Positions 35,495-43,696 of a stretch of DNA of 64,000 nucleotides are shown here, in pieces. The notes under the pieces were generated by a model. That model had not been told where the DNA came from and ran no database searches. It worked only from the letters and a program-made list of their open reading frames with translations. Location: positions 63,139-127,138 of the forward strand of contig JABARP010000008.1 in the NCBI GenBank assembly GCA_019186825.1. Reading direction: 5' to 3'. Both the position numbers and the translations under genes were made by a program. The stretch comes from Pyrinomonadaceae bacterium. Lineage in GTDB: Bacteria > Acidobacteriota > Blastocatellia > Pyrinomonadales > Pyrinomonadaceae. Every line of letters starts with the position of its first letter. The stretch's first letter is position 1.

Positions 35495-35749
35495 ATGGAG
35501 AAGCAGGCTGCCCAGAATATTCAGGACGCGTTCCTAAATTCAGCCAGGCGGGAGAGGCTGAACGTTGTCGTACATTTGCTCCAGGGAGCAACTCTTACGG
35601 GCCGGATAAAGAGTTTTGACAAATTCTCCCTTCTCCTCGACGTCGGCGGGCCCGACGTACTTGTCTTCAAACACGCGATCTCGTCCATAACGCAGGAGCG
35701 CCGACCGGCTTCGCATTCGCCCGCACCGGCCGAACAGACTCAGGCTTGA
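35495..35749 (+). CDS. hfq: RNA chaperone Hfq
   Basis: 84 residues. Hexameric Sm-like protein that pairs small RNAs with mRNAs. Sm1: NIQDAFLNSARRERLNVVVHLLQGATLTGRIKSFDKFSLLL (seen in part as NIQDAFLN, LTGRIKSFDKFSLLL). Sm2: VFKHAISSI, with the conserved K-H. The tail is short and Pro/Ala-rich. GAGGAGA precedes the ATG. Its stop overlaps the tmk TTG start (TTGA). Confidence 0.95.
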   Translation: MEKQAAQNIQDAFLNSARRERLNVVVHLLQGATLTGRIKSFDKFSLLLDVGGPDVLVFKHAISSITQERRPASHSPAPAEQTQA

Positions 35750-36375
35750 AAGGCAGTTTTATAACCTTTGAGGGCATCGACGGAAGCGGCAAGACGACTC
35801 AGCTGAAAAAGCTCGCCGAGAGCTTAGAGCGTGCGGGCCGCGACTGTCTGCTCACTTGCGAACCCGGCGGAACGCCGCTCGGCCGCGAGATCCGCAAGGC
35901 ATTTCTCGAAACAAAACAGGATGTCGAACCGCTCGCCGAGCTTCTCCTTTTTGCCGCCGACCGCGCGCAGCACGTCAAGCATCTGATCCTCCCGGCACTC
36001 GCGGCAGGACGCATTGTCATTTCCGACCGCTATGCCGACGCGACCACCGCCTATCAGGGAGCAGGACGCGGCTTTGACCTCGAATTGATAAAAAGCGTGA
36101 TAGCGATCGCGACCGACGGCCTGAAGCCGAATCTTACGCTCTTCTTCGATATTGATCCGGAAAGCGCGGTCGATCGTATGGCGTTCCGCGGCGAACACAA
36201 GAAGAATCGGATGGATCTGGAATCTTTGGATTTTTATCGGCGCGTCCGCGAGGGTTACTTAAATATTGCCGCGGCAGAACCGGAGCGTTTTCGCGTCATC
36301 GATGCGAACCGCAGCGTTGACGAGATCGCGGAAGAAACGCTCGATATCGTAACGGAGCACCTGAAAAGTGTTTAG
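35746..36375 (+). CDS. tmk: Thymidylate kinase
   Basis: 209 residues from TTG, overlapping the hfq stop by four bases. Phosphorylates dTMP to dTDP. P-loop FEGIDGSGKTTQ, the CEPGGTPLGREIR nucleotide motif, and SDRYADATTAYQGAGRG are diagnostic. Overlaps holB by eight bases. Being read through from hfq without its own site suggests coupled translation. Confidence 0.94.
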   Translation: MKGSFITFEGIDGSGKTTQLKKLAESLERAGRDCLLTCEPGGTPLGREIRKAFLETKQDVEPLAELLLFAADRAQHVKHLILPALAAGRIVISDRYADATTAYQGAGRGFDLELIKSVIAIATDGLKPNLTLFFDIDPESAVDRMAFRGEHKKNRMDLESLDFYRRVREGYLNIAAAEPERFRVIDANRSVDEIAEETLDIVTEHLKSV

Positions 36376-37411
36376 CAAACTCATCGGCAACGATGTTACA
36401 AAACTCACGCTTCGACGGCTGATCCAGCAAGGGCGGCTGCCGAATTCGCTGCTATTTGTCGGCCCGGAAGGCGTCGGCAAAAAGCAGTTTGCGATCGAGG
36501 CCGCGCGTGCTCTCGTCTGCCGTGAGCCGTCGGAAGGCGAAGCTTGCGGCACCTGCGCAAGCTGCCAACGCGTGGGCAATATATCGCCTCCAAACTCTGA
36601 CAAGGCAGAGGACTTTGACCGGATCATCTTCAGCGAGCATCCGGATGTCGGCGTGGTCTTTCCGCACAAACGGAATGTTCGCATCGCCGCGATACGCGAT
36701 CTCGAACGCGAGGCGAACTTCAATCCGTATGAGGCCGCGGCACGTATCTTCATCATTGATGATGCCGACCTGATGAAGGACGCGGCTGCGAACGCGCTTC
36801 TTAAAACGCTCGAAGAGCCGCCGGCGACGACGCACATCATCCTCGTCACGGCTCGGCCCGACGTGCTCTTGCCGACGATCCGTTCACGCTGCCAGACGAT
36901 ACATTTTGCACCGATCGACCGGAAGGCGATCGAGGAATATCTGATCGAGACACGTGCCTTCTCACACGATGAAGCACGCCTGGCTGCAGGCGTCGCTCAT
37001 GGAAGCATCGGGCGTGCCGTCGAGATCGACGTCGCCAAGTATCGCGATATGCGTGACCGTGCGGCACGCGTCCTGCGTTCGGCGATCGTCGATGGCGACA
37101 CGGCCGCTTTGCTGAAGATATCCGAAGAGCTGAACGACGCAAAGAACAAGGATGATTTTGAGCAGAATCTCGACATTCTCGAGGCGGTTGTGCGTGATGT
37201 CTGGCGGCTTGCCTGCGGCGTCGATCCATCAAAGATACTCGACCCCGAAATGGCCGAAAGCTATCAAAGCCTCGCGCGTCTTGCCGCACCTTCGCGATTC
37301 GCGGATTGGCTCGGCGAGATCGAAACGCTCCGCCGCGACCTCGCCGTGAACATCAATCGAAGGGTCGCGACCGACGCAATGTTTTTGACAATGGCCGCCG
37401 AAAAGCGGTAA
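36368..37411 (+). CDS. holB: DNA polymerase III subunit delta'
   Basis: 347 residues from GTG within the tmk end. Clamp-loader AAA+ subunit: FVGPEGVGKKQFA (P-loop), zinc cysteines in ACGTCASC with an earlier C in LVCREP, the IDDADLM Walker B and SRCQTI sensor. Order tmk-holB is widespread. The zinc module looks slightly reduced compared with four-Cys spacing in other bacteria but is probably functional. Confidence 0.92.
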   Translation: MFSKLIGNDVTKLTLRRLIQQGRLPNSLLFVGPEGVGKKQFAIEAARALVCREPSEGEACGTCASCQRVGNISPPNSDKAEDFDRIIFSEHPDVGVVFPHKRNVRIAAIRDLEREANFNPYEAAARIFIIDDADLMKDAAANALLKTLEEPPATTHIILVTARPDVLLPTIRSRCQTIHFAPIDRKAIEEYLIETRAFSHDEARLAAGVAHGSIGRAVEIDVAKYRDMRDRAARVLRSAIVDGDTAALLKISEELNDAKNKDDFEQNLDILEAVVRDVWRLACGVDPSKILDPEMAESYQSLARLAAPSRFADWLGEIETLRRDLAVNINRRVATDAMFLTMAAEKR

Positions 37412-37429
37412 GTATGAATTAGGCCGCAA

Positions 37430-37858
37430 ATGAATGTTCTTGCGTTAGAAGATCCATCGAAATTGACAAGGCTCTCGGCCCTTGCCGGTGCCGGTGCGCT
37501 TGCTGTCGGCTCTGGGATGGTCGCGGCGTTCGACCCGTCAAAGGCGCATTTCTTTCCCGTCTGTCCGCTGCTCGCATTGACCGGCATCGCGTGCCCTGGC
37601 TGCGGCTTGACGCGTGCCTTCCACGCGCTTTTTCACGGCGACATTGTTACGGCGTTGGATTTTAATCTGCTTGTTCCCGTGTGGGCGGTTGCATTTGCGT
37701 GGATCTTCGTCTCGCTTCTTCTTGTCGGCATCCGCAAAAAAGGCTTGCCGATGTGGCCGACCAACCCGAAGTTCGTTTACGGATTCTTTGCGGTGTTGTT
37801 TGTTTTCGGAGTGCTCAGGAATATCCCGGCGTGGCCGCTGACGATACTCTACCCTTAG
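37430..37858 (+). CDS. DUF2752 membrane protein
   Basis: 142 residues. The signature CPLLALTGIACPGCGLTRAFH with CPGCG is followed by LFHGDIVTALDFNLLVP, the DUF2752 pattern. About three membrane segments. Its 3' end overlaps the convergent ispG end by four bases. The Cys-Gly core suggests a metal or redox role, but no function is established. Confidence 0.85.
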   Translation: MNVLALEDPSKLTRLSALAGAGALAVGSGMVAAFDPSKAHFFPVCPLLALTGIACPGCGLTRAFHALFHGDIVTALDFNLLVPVWAVAFAWIFVSLLLVGIRKKGLPMWPTNPKFVYGFFAVLFVFGVLRNIPAWPLTILYP

Positions 37859-38967
37859 CCTAATTTGACGAGTTTTTTCGCGGCCTCAAGCGGCGAGACC
37901 GAGGGGCCTTCCGTACGCAGAAGCTCCACCTCTTTTACGAATTCCTCGACGATATTCTCGCCCGCAACTTTGCGCATCGGTACGCCATTCTTGAATATCA
38001 TCCCGACATTTCGGCCGAACGTGATGCCGAGCTGCGAATCGTGTGCCTCGCCCGGGCCATTCACCGCGCAGCCCATGATCGAAAGATGCAGCGGTTCCTC
38101 GACGTGCGCAAGCCGCCGCTCAACCTCGGTCACGATCTCGACAAAATTATCAATATCGAGCCGTCCGCACGTCGGGCATGCAACGACCGTCACGCCGCGT
38201 TTTCGTAGTTCGAGAGATTTTAGAATTTCCCAGCCGACGCGAACCTCTTCGTGCGGTTCGGCCGCAAGCGAAACCCGGATCGTGTCGCCGATGCCGTCAT
38301 TCAACAAAATGCCGAGGCCGATCGCGGATTTTATCGTGCCGCCGAACGGCGTTCCCGCCTCCGTAACGCCGAGGTGGAGCGGATAATCGACCTTCTCAGC
38401 CATCAGCCGATACGCCTCGACCATTCGATTCACGTCCGAGGCCTTAAGCGAGATGATCGTGTCCGAAAAGCCAAGGTCCTCGAGAATGTGCACGTGCCGC
38501 ATTCCGCTCTCGACCATCGCTTCAGCCGTCGCACTGCCGTATTTCTTCAACAGATCTTTCTCAAGCGAACCGCCATTTACGCCGATGCGGATCGGCACTT
38601 TCTGTGCCTCGGCCGCACGCACGACCTCGCGTACTCGCTCGATCTTTCCAATATTCCCGGGGTTGATGCGGAGCTTGTCGATGCCCGCATCCAGCGCCTT
38701 CAACGCGAGCTTGTAGTGAAAATGTATGTCCGCAACAAGCGGCACATCCGTGCGTTTGCGTATCTCCTTTAGAGCGTCCGCTGCAGCGTCATCCGGAACC
38801 GCAATGCGGACGATCTCGCATCCGGCCGCCACCATCTCCTCGATCTGCTTTAGCGTTCCGTCAACATCGGTCGTGTCCGTCTTCGTCATCGACTGCACGA
38901 CCACCGGCGCACCACCGCCGATCTGTATATCCCTTACCTTTACCGCTCTTGTAACTCTTCGAGCCAT
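37855..38967 (-). CDS. ispG: 4-hydroxy-3-methylbut-2-en-1-yl diphosphate synthase
   Basis: 370 residues from ATG 38967 (frame open to 39021). IspG uses a [4Fe-4S] cluster to make HMBPP in the MEP isoprenoid pathway. Opening VKVRDIQIGGGAPVVVQSMT; cluster cysteines in VACPTCGR and MGCAVNGPGEA; LRINPGNIG and NGGSLEKDLL are family motifs. Same strand as rseP and dxr, as in many bacteria, but here separated by a four-helix-bundle gene and repeats. Confidence 0.95.
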   Translation of the reverse strand: MARRVTRAVKVRDIQIGGGAPVVVQSMTKTDTTDVDGTLKQIEEMVAAGCEIVRIAVPDDAAADALKEIRKRTDVPLVADIHFHYKLALKALDAGIDKLRINPGNIGKIERVREVVRAAEAQKVPIRIGVNGGSLEKDLLKKYGSATAEAMVESGMRHVHILEDLGFSDTIISLKASDVNRMVEAYRLMAEKVDYPLHLGVTEAGTPFGGTIKSAIGLGILLNDGIGDTIRVSLAAEPHEEVRVGWEILKSLELRKRGVTVVACPTCGRLDIDNFVEIVTEVERRLAHVEEPLHLSIMGCAVNGPGEAHDSQLGITFGRNVGMIFKNGVPMRKVAGENIVEEFVKEVELLRTEGPSVSPLEAAKKLVKLG

Positions 38968-39050
38968 ATAAAAATTCCCTGCACCAACCCGACGACCCCG
39001 CGCGTCAACCACCAACTGCACGCTGTTCTCAGCGCCGAGATCTCAACGCC

Positions 39051-39575
39051 CTACTCCAGCTTCGCGTTCGGGTCGACCGCACGGCGGTTCAGCCAGTCCT
39101 CATGCCGCACGCGAAACTCCGCCATTTCACGATCGAACTCTGCAAACTCCTTATCCCGTTCGATCTTCGCACGCACCTTCTCTGTTAAGAATTTTACACC
39201 CTTGATGTCCGAATTCTTTAATGACTCTATCCAGCCGTGCAGCTGCCGGGACGTATTCGAGGCCATTCCGATCAAATTCGCGATCTCGGCCCCGGCCGAC
39301 GAAAAGCGTTGCGACCGCTCGCACAAACGCAGTATCGAGCGGGATTCGCCCGCAGAGCCTTTTGCGATGTACAGGAAATTGATCAGCTCGGCGGTGGTGC
39401 CGCGTTCAAAGCCTTCGGCGATGTTGTTTGAGATGGAAAGGGCGGCACGTTCAAGCTGACTCTTTGTATCGCCGAGGCCGCGAAAATCTGCTTTTGCCGT
39501 AAACCCGAAAACCTTCAATGCAAGATCGATCGCTGCCCGCCAAACCGGCAGTTCCTCGAATGTGGAGTATTTCAT
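39051..39575 (-). CDS. Four-helix-bundle protein (23S rRNA intervening-sequence family)
   Basis: 174 residues. Begins FEELPVWRAAIDLALKVF and contains SQLERAALSISNNIAEGFERGT and INFLYIAKGSAGESRSILRL (in part), all marks of this small helical family found singly across bacteria and within some 23S rRNA insertions. A longer charged tail (130-174) is unusual. It sits between ispG and rseP and seems to have been inserted in that neighbourhood. Function unknown. Confidence 0.8.
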   Translation of the reverse strand: MKYSTFEELPVWRAAIDLALKVFGFTAKADFRGLGDTKSQLERAALSISNNIAEGFERGTTAELINFLYIAKGSAGESRSILRLCERSQRFSSAGAEIANLIGMASNTSRQLHGWIESLKNSDIKGVKFLTEKVRAKIERDKEFAEFDREMAEFRVRHEDWLNRRAVDPNAKLE

Positions 39576-39869
39576 TGGTGGCTCAGATCCGTGCCCGAAC
39601 GGGCGGGTGTTCTAAAGTCTCAGATTCTACTTCTCAAAGTTAAATATCCTAGATTCCCAGCCAACTGTATTTCAAATCGAAACCCGCAACTCACAAGCCT
39701 CAGTTCGCAAAATCGCAAAGTGAGGTCTGAAATCTCAAATTTCAAATCGTAAATTTCAAATCTCAAATCAAAAACCCTCAGCGTCCAATTCGCAACCCGC
39801 AAAACCGCGGAGGGAGCAACAACTCTCAAGCCTCAACCCATAACTTCCACTTCCACCCACGCCTCAACC
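39576..39869. repeat. AT-rich word repeat, no gene
   Basis: A 294-base gap. Between 39728 and 39770 the phrases CTCAAATTTCAAAT, AAATTTCAAAT and CTCAAATC recur almost back to back, surrounded by related words (CTCACAAGCCTCAG, CTCAAGCCTCAACCC). It gives a false ORF (39620-39829, minus) with repeated DLRFEI/DLKFEI. I see no promoter or gene. Confidence 0.65.
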
Positions 39870-41234
39870 TTACTTCCCGAGCAGTCTTGAGACGTCGAAA
39901 AAGACGGTGGTCATCATCAGCAGGAGGACGATGCCGAGGCCTGTGAGCTGAATACGTTCGCGGGCGGTGATGGAGAGTGTTTTGCCGAACCAGGAGAGAA
40001 CTTTCTCGATGCCGAGCACCATTATCTGGCCGCCGTCGAGCATCGGTATCGGGAGCAGGTTCATTACGCCGAGCGTTAGGCTAATGGCCATCAAAAGCGG
40101 CAGTAGCCCGAAGAATCCGGCAGCGAAAACCTGATTCACGATCGCTTGCCCGATGCCGATCGGGCCGGAGAGTGTGTCGCGTGCGGAGCGTTCACCTGTG
40201 CCGACCTGGCCGAGAGCAACGCCGGTAAGCCGCAGGATACGCATATTCTGATCGACCGCGAATGCGGCCGCGCCGGCAAGGCCGACCGAGTCGCGTTTCG
40301 CCAGCAGGCTCGGGTCAAATCCGATGCCGATCAGCCAACGGTCATCCTTTTGTTCCGCGTGTGTGGTGATGGTGACTTGCTCACCTTTGCGGTCGATGGA
40401 GAGTGCGAGCGGCTGGCCTTTTGATTCCGTAACGACGGACTGCATTTTGCGGATGTTCGTGATATTCACGCCATTGACCGCCTTCACCCAATCGCCGACC
40501 TGGACGCCGTCCTTTGCCGCCGGCAGCGACGTGTCGAGGCTGCTCACGACGACCGGTTCGGTGCCCGTATCCGGATCCATATCCAGGATGCCCACCGACT
40601 GGCCGCTTTGCGTAAGCCGTGTCGGTGTGATCGTGAGGTCGAGACGCTTGCCGTCGCGTTCGACCGAGATCGGCACTGCCTTTTCGGGGATAAGCAGCGC
40701 GTCATCCTCGATGCGCGTCCATGAGGGATTTTCTTCGCCCTGGAAAGCAACGATGCGGTCGCCAGCCTGGATCCCTGCGTGTGCCGCGGCACCATCCGGT
40801 TTTACAAAACCGACGATCGGGGCAGGATTTGCCGGAACGCCGAGCCAGAGTGCAATGCCGAGCGGGATCGCAAGCGCGAGGACAAAGTTCATGAACGGAC
40901 CGCCGAGCATCACGAGGAACTTCTGCCAGCGCGGACGCAATTCGTAAAGTTCGCTATCGGGTACTGGCTCTGTCGTCTCGTCCGCGGCCTCAAGGCCCGA
41001 ATTCGACTCATCGCCGTAAAGCTTCACATACGCGCCGAGCGGGATCGCCGAGACGCGATAATCCGTGTGCCCGATCTTTACGCCAAAGAGCCGCGGCCCG
41101 AGGCCGAAGAACGAATATGCCTCCACGCGCATCCCAAAGAGCTTCGCGATAATGAAGTGCCCGAATTCGTGGATATTGATCGCGACCCCGAGGACGAAAA
41201 TGATCGCTAGAATTGCAATTAGAACGTTCAACAT
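39870..41234 (-). CDS. rseP: RseP-type site-2 metalloprotease
   Basis: 454 residues. Zinc motif HEFGH (H22, E23, H26) in the first helix, FFGLGPRLF after it, two PDZ domains (about 130-230, 230-300; GIQAGDRIVAFQGEENP and GVQVGDWVKAVNGV), and LPIPMLDGGQIM with the third zinc ligand Asp. Cleaves anti-sigma factors or signal peptide remnants within the membrane. Three bases from dxr, so surely co-transcribed. Confidence 0.93.
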   Translation of the reverse strand: MLNVLIAILAIIFVLGVAINIHEFGHFIIAKLFGMRVEAYSFFGLGPRLFGVKIGHTDYRVSAIPLGAYVKLYGDESNSGLEAADETTEPVPDSELYELRPRWQKFLVMLGGPFMNFVLALAIPLGIALWLGVPANPAPIVGFVKPDGAAAHAGIQAGDRIVAFQGEENPSWTRIEDDALLIPEKAVPISVERDGKRLDLTITPTRLTQSGQSVGILDMDPDTGTEPVVVSSLDTSLPAAKDGVQVGDWVKAVNGVNITNIRKMQSVVTESKGQPLALSIDRKGEQVTITTHAEQKDDRWLIGIGFDPSLLAKRDSVGLAGAAAFAVDQNMRILRLTGVALGQVGTGERSARDTLSGPIGIGQAIVNQVFAAGFFGLLPLLMAISLTLGVMNLLPIPMLDGGQIMVLGIEKVLSWFGKTLSITARERIQLTGLGIVLLLMMTTVFFDVSRLLGK

Positions 41235-41237
41235 CAG

Positions 41238-42425
41238 TTAATTTCCGCTAAATACTGCCGCGGCGGGCCCAATTTCCATTATAGCGCGCGTCCGCGCCCA
41301 AGAGTCTGCATCGAGGACGGCGTCGAGAGTGTCCGCGGGCCGCGAAATGTGTTCGCGCATCACACGTGAATTCGTTTCCGAGATCTCGCTAAAGCCGATC
41401 TTCCCATCCAAAAATGCCTGAACGCTCACCTCGTTCGCCGCATTCAAAACTGCCGGCATCGTACCGCCTGTGCTCAGCGCTTCGAACGCAAGGCCGAGGC
41501 AGGGGAACCGATCGGTGTCCGGATCCTCGAATTCGAGCTTGCCGATCTTCGCAAGGTCGAGCCTTTCGCACGAGGCCGAACGGCGTTCCGGAAACGTCAG
41601 TGCGTATTGGATCGCGTGCTTCATATCGGGGACGCCAAGCTGTGCAATTATCGAACCGTCGATCAGCTCGACCATCGAATGCACGATCGATTGCGGATGC
41701 ACGATCACCGAGATCTCGTCCGCTCCGAATCCGAACAGCCAGCGTGCCTCGATCACCTCAAGCCCTTTGTTCATAAGGGTTGCAGAATCGATCGTGATCT
41801 TCTCGCCCATCTTCCAGTTCGGGTGGTCGAGGGCTTGCTCGCGGCTCGCGTTAAGTATCTTCTCTTTCGGCCAGCTACGAAAAGGCCCGCCCGAGGCCGT
41901 CAAAATTAGACGCCGAACCTCCGAACTTCGTTCGCCGCGAAGGCACTGGTGAATGGCGTTGTGCTCGCTGTCAACCGGCACGATCTCGGCACCCGAACGC
42001 TCCGCCGCGGCCGTCATCAATTCGCCCGCCATTACGAGCGTTTCCTTGTTCGCAAGAGCGATGCGTTTTCCCGCCTCGATCGCCCGCAGCGTCGGGATGA
42101 ACCCAACTGCACCAACGGTTGCGGACACGACGGTGTCGGCCTCTTCGTGCGTGGCGACGCTCACAAGGCCCGCTTCGCCGCACTCGATGCGGGGCCGTTT
42201 GTCGAGCTTTGCAATTTCCCGTTCGAGCCGTTCTGCACACTCTTCATCACCGCACGCGACGAGCTCCGGCGAGAATCTCTCGATCTGCTCGACGAACTTC
42301 TCCGTATTTCGACCCGCAGCCATCGCAACCACACGCACGTCGCCGAGATGCTCGACAACCTTCAGCGTGTTGCAGCCGATCGAGCCGGTAGAACCGAGAA
42401 CGGCAATGGCCTTTGCGCTTTTCAT
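41238..42425 (-). CDS. dxr: 1-deoxy-D-xylulose 5-phosphate reductoisomerase
   Basis: 395 residues from ATG 42425; the frame runs to 42677 but the extra part is non-coding in character. Makes MEP with NADPH. AIAVLGSTGSIGCNTL binds NADPH; VPVDSEHNAIHQCL, TASGGPFR, HPNWKMGEKITIDSATLMNKGLE (in part) and VHPQSIVHSMVE are active-site stretches. Heads dxr-rseP-ispG. The 600 bases upstream are hairpin-rich. Confidence 0.95.
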   Translation of the reverse strand: MKSAKAIAVLGSTGSIGCNTLKVVEHLGDVRVVAMAAGRNTEKFVEQIERFSPELVACGDEECAERLEREIAKLDKRPRIECGEAGLVSVATHEEADTVVSATVGAVGFIPTLRAIEAGKRIALANKETLVMAGELMTAAAERSGAEIVPVDSEHNAIHQCLRGERSSEVRRLILTASGGPFRSWPKEKILNASREQALDHPNWKMGEKITIDSATLMNKGLEVIEARWLFGFGADEISVIVHPQSIVHSMVELIDGSIIAQLGVPDMKHAIQYALTFPERRSASCERLDLAKIGKLEFEDPDTDRFPCLGLAFEALSTGGTMPAVLNAANEVSVQAFLDGKIGFSEISETNSRVMREHISRPADTLDAVLDADSWARTRAIMEIGPAAAVFSGN

Positions 42426-42792
42426 AGGGAACGACGGTGAGCCCAAACGTTGGAAAGCCTGTACGGCAATACCACAGGCCCTTCGCATAAAATACAGCCC
42501 TAAGACTACCACACGACGCCGGCAAATCGCGAACTTCAGGCCTCGAGTACGCCATCCGTTCACCTCGCTCGCCCAACCCGTTCCAACGCGCACCGACGGC
42601 ACGTAACTCATTTGTTTATTGGAGCTTAGGCGATTTACCGTTAGAAAGATCTGGGGAAGGAACAAAGCGGCGATCATAGATCAAAGATGCGTTGCGTCGC
42701 ATCTATGAAACATTGTATCACACTTGTCAAGGGGTTTGTGAAAAAAATTTCACGAATGGGTGTTTCGCACCCGACGCACGTCGTATCGCATT

Positions 42793-42820
42793 GATTCGCG
42801 TTGCGAATCGCAGCCTTTAG
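42793..42820 (+). repeat. Hairpin module L1 (second hairpin decayed)
   Basis: Stem GATTCGC-GTT-GCGAATC, then linker GCAGCCTTTAG. The expected second hairpin is not clear after the linker. Compare L2, which differs only in the loop (GGA) and one linker base. Confidence 0.65.
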
Positions 42821-42944
42821 CTGATGATTTATGCGAAGAAGTGATTGGCACGTCAAAGGGTCACCGCTATTGGCTTCGGAAAATCGCTCACAGCATGGCA
42901 GTTACGATTCGCGTAACCGTATAACTGCACAACAAAATCGCATT

Positions 42945-42992
42945 GATTCGCGGAGCGAATCGCAGCATTTAGCCCATAGCGATAGCTATGGG
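42945..42992 (+). repeat. Hairpin module L2
   Basis: Hairpin 1 is GATTCGC-GGA-GCGAATC (42945-42961), linker GCAGCATTTAG, hairpin 2 is CCCATAGC-GATA-GCTATGGG (42973-42992). Both stems are perfect. The same design in reverse orientation appears on the other side of the transposase. Confidence 0.75.
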
Positions 42993-43037
42993 ATGCCCGA
43001 CGAACCACCAGCCGAGGTTGCGTTAGCAACCGACAGA

Positions 43038-43484
43038 TCAGCGCCAAAGATATTTTTCATCAAAATCGATCCCGCTCAAGTCCAACAGTTTCTTGAATTC
43101 GTCCTCGAAGCTCATCTTAGCGTGGTGACGTGCCTGGTTGCGAATATATTTCCGAACCACCTCGATCTGCGACATGCTGACCGTGAACGCGCCGTATCCC
43201 GTTTGCCATTCGAACCTGCTGCGGGCTATCTCGTTTGCCCATTTCGAGGAACATGACTTCAGCTCGCGCATAAAGTCCGACAACCTTACGGTCGGCTTGA
43301 CGGCCAGTAAAATGTGCACGTGATCAGCGATGCCGCCTATCTCGATCAGCGTCCCGTCGAGACCGCGAATCGTGCCGCCTATGTATTCATACAGCCGCTC
43401 GCGCAGCTCGTCAGTTATCAAGGGCCGCCGCTCTTTTGTTGAAAAAACGATGTGGAAGATGAGATTCGAATATGTGTGCGGCAT
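43038..43484 (-). CDS. Y1 (IS200/IS605-like, RAYT-type) transposase
   Basis: 148 residues from ATG 43484 (a GTG at 43499 is in frame). MPHTYSNLIFHIVFSTKERR opens the family; GGIADHVHILL carries the HUH metal motif; WQTGYGAFTVS and the Tyr in VRKYIRNQARHH complete a single-Tyr transposase. No IS605 tnpB is present and no target duplication is seen. Hairpin arrays lie on both sides, in opposite orientation, which fits a REP-associated tyrosine transposase rather than a plain IS200. Confidence 0.85.
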   Translation of the reverse strand: MPHTYSNLIFHIVFSTKERRPLITDELRERLYEYIGGTIRGLDGTLIEIGGIADHVHILLAVKPTVRLSDFMRELKSCSSKWANEIARSRFEWQTGYGAFTVSMSQIEVVRKYIRNQARHHAKMSFEDEFKKLLDLSGIDFDEKYLWR

Positions 43485-43533
43485 TGGGCTGTCGTTCACT
43501 TACGTGAACTCGTATTTTGTTTTTGGACGCGTT

Positions 43534-43581
43534 CCACAGTCTTGCGACTGTGGCTAAATGCTATGATCCGCTACGCGGATC
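43534..43581 (-). repeat. Hairpin module R1
   Basis: On the plus strand: CCACAGTC-TTGC-GACTGTGG (43534-43553), linker CTAAATGCTAT, GATCCGC-TAC-GCGGATC (43565-43581). In reverse it reads hairpin 1, linker ATAGCATTTAG, hairpin 2, as in L2. Both stems are perfect. Confidence 0.75.
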
Positions 43582-43601
43582 GGGTTTGTCTTTTGCATGC
43601 T

Positions 43602-43648
43602 CCACAATCTTGTGATTGTGGCTAAATACTTGATCCACTACGCGGATC
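43602..43648 (-). repeat. Hairpin module R2
   Basis: CCACAATC-TTGT-GATTGTGG (43602-43621), linker CTAAATACTT, GATCCAC-TAC-GCGGATC (43632-43648, one mismatch). Relative to R1 a G-C pair has become A-T with both sides changed, so the stem is preserved. Confidence 0.75.
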
Positions 43649-43696
43649 GGGTGTGTTGTCCGGATGGAGCCTCGGCGAACGACAAAAACCGTCGAT

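Larger units (their letters stand above)
42426..43037. repeat. 612-base hairpin-rich region beside the Y1 transposase
   Basis: No gene is credible here. I count these hairpins: GCCTGT/ACAGGC (42457-42479), AGATGCG/CGCATCT (42685-42704), GTGAAA/TTTCAC (42738-42753), GGGTG/CACCC (42758-42772), GATTCGC/GCGAATC (42793-42809 and 42945-42961), GTTACG/CGTAAC (42901-42917), CCCATAGC/GCTATGGG (42973-42992), GGTTGC/GCAACC (43016-43031). Dxr promoter elements must lie within or near it. Confidence 0.7.

Noticed and set aside
39620..39829. Possible small gene with DLRFEI repeats
   Set aside because: It is translation of the AT-rich word repeat; the peptide repeats follow the DNA words.
42426..42677. Longer N-terminus for Dxr
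   Set aside because: The 84 extra codons cover hairpin DNA and precede the canonical nucleotide-binding start.
43038..43484. A complete IS605-type element
   Set aside because: No tnpB and no element ends can be fixed; the flanking hairpins are in multiple unlike copies, which fits RAYT better.
43534..43648. CRISPR-like repetition
   Set aside because: Only two units with different hairpins, no spacers and no cas genes; they are palindromic modules.
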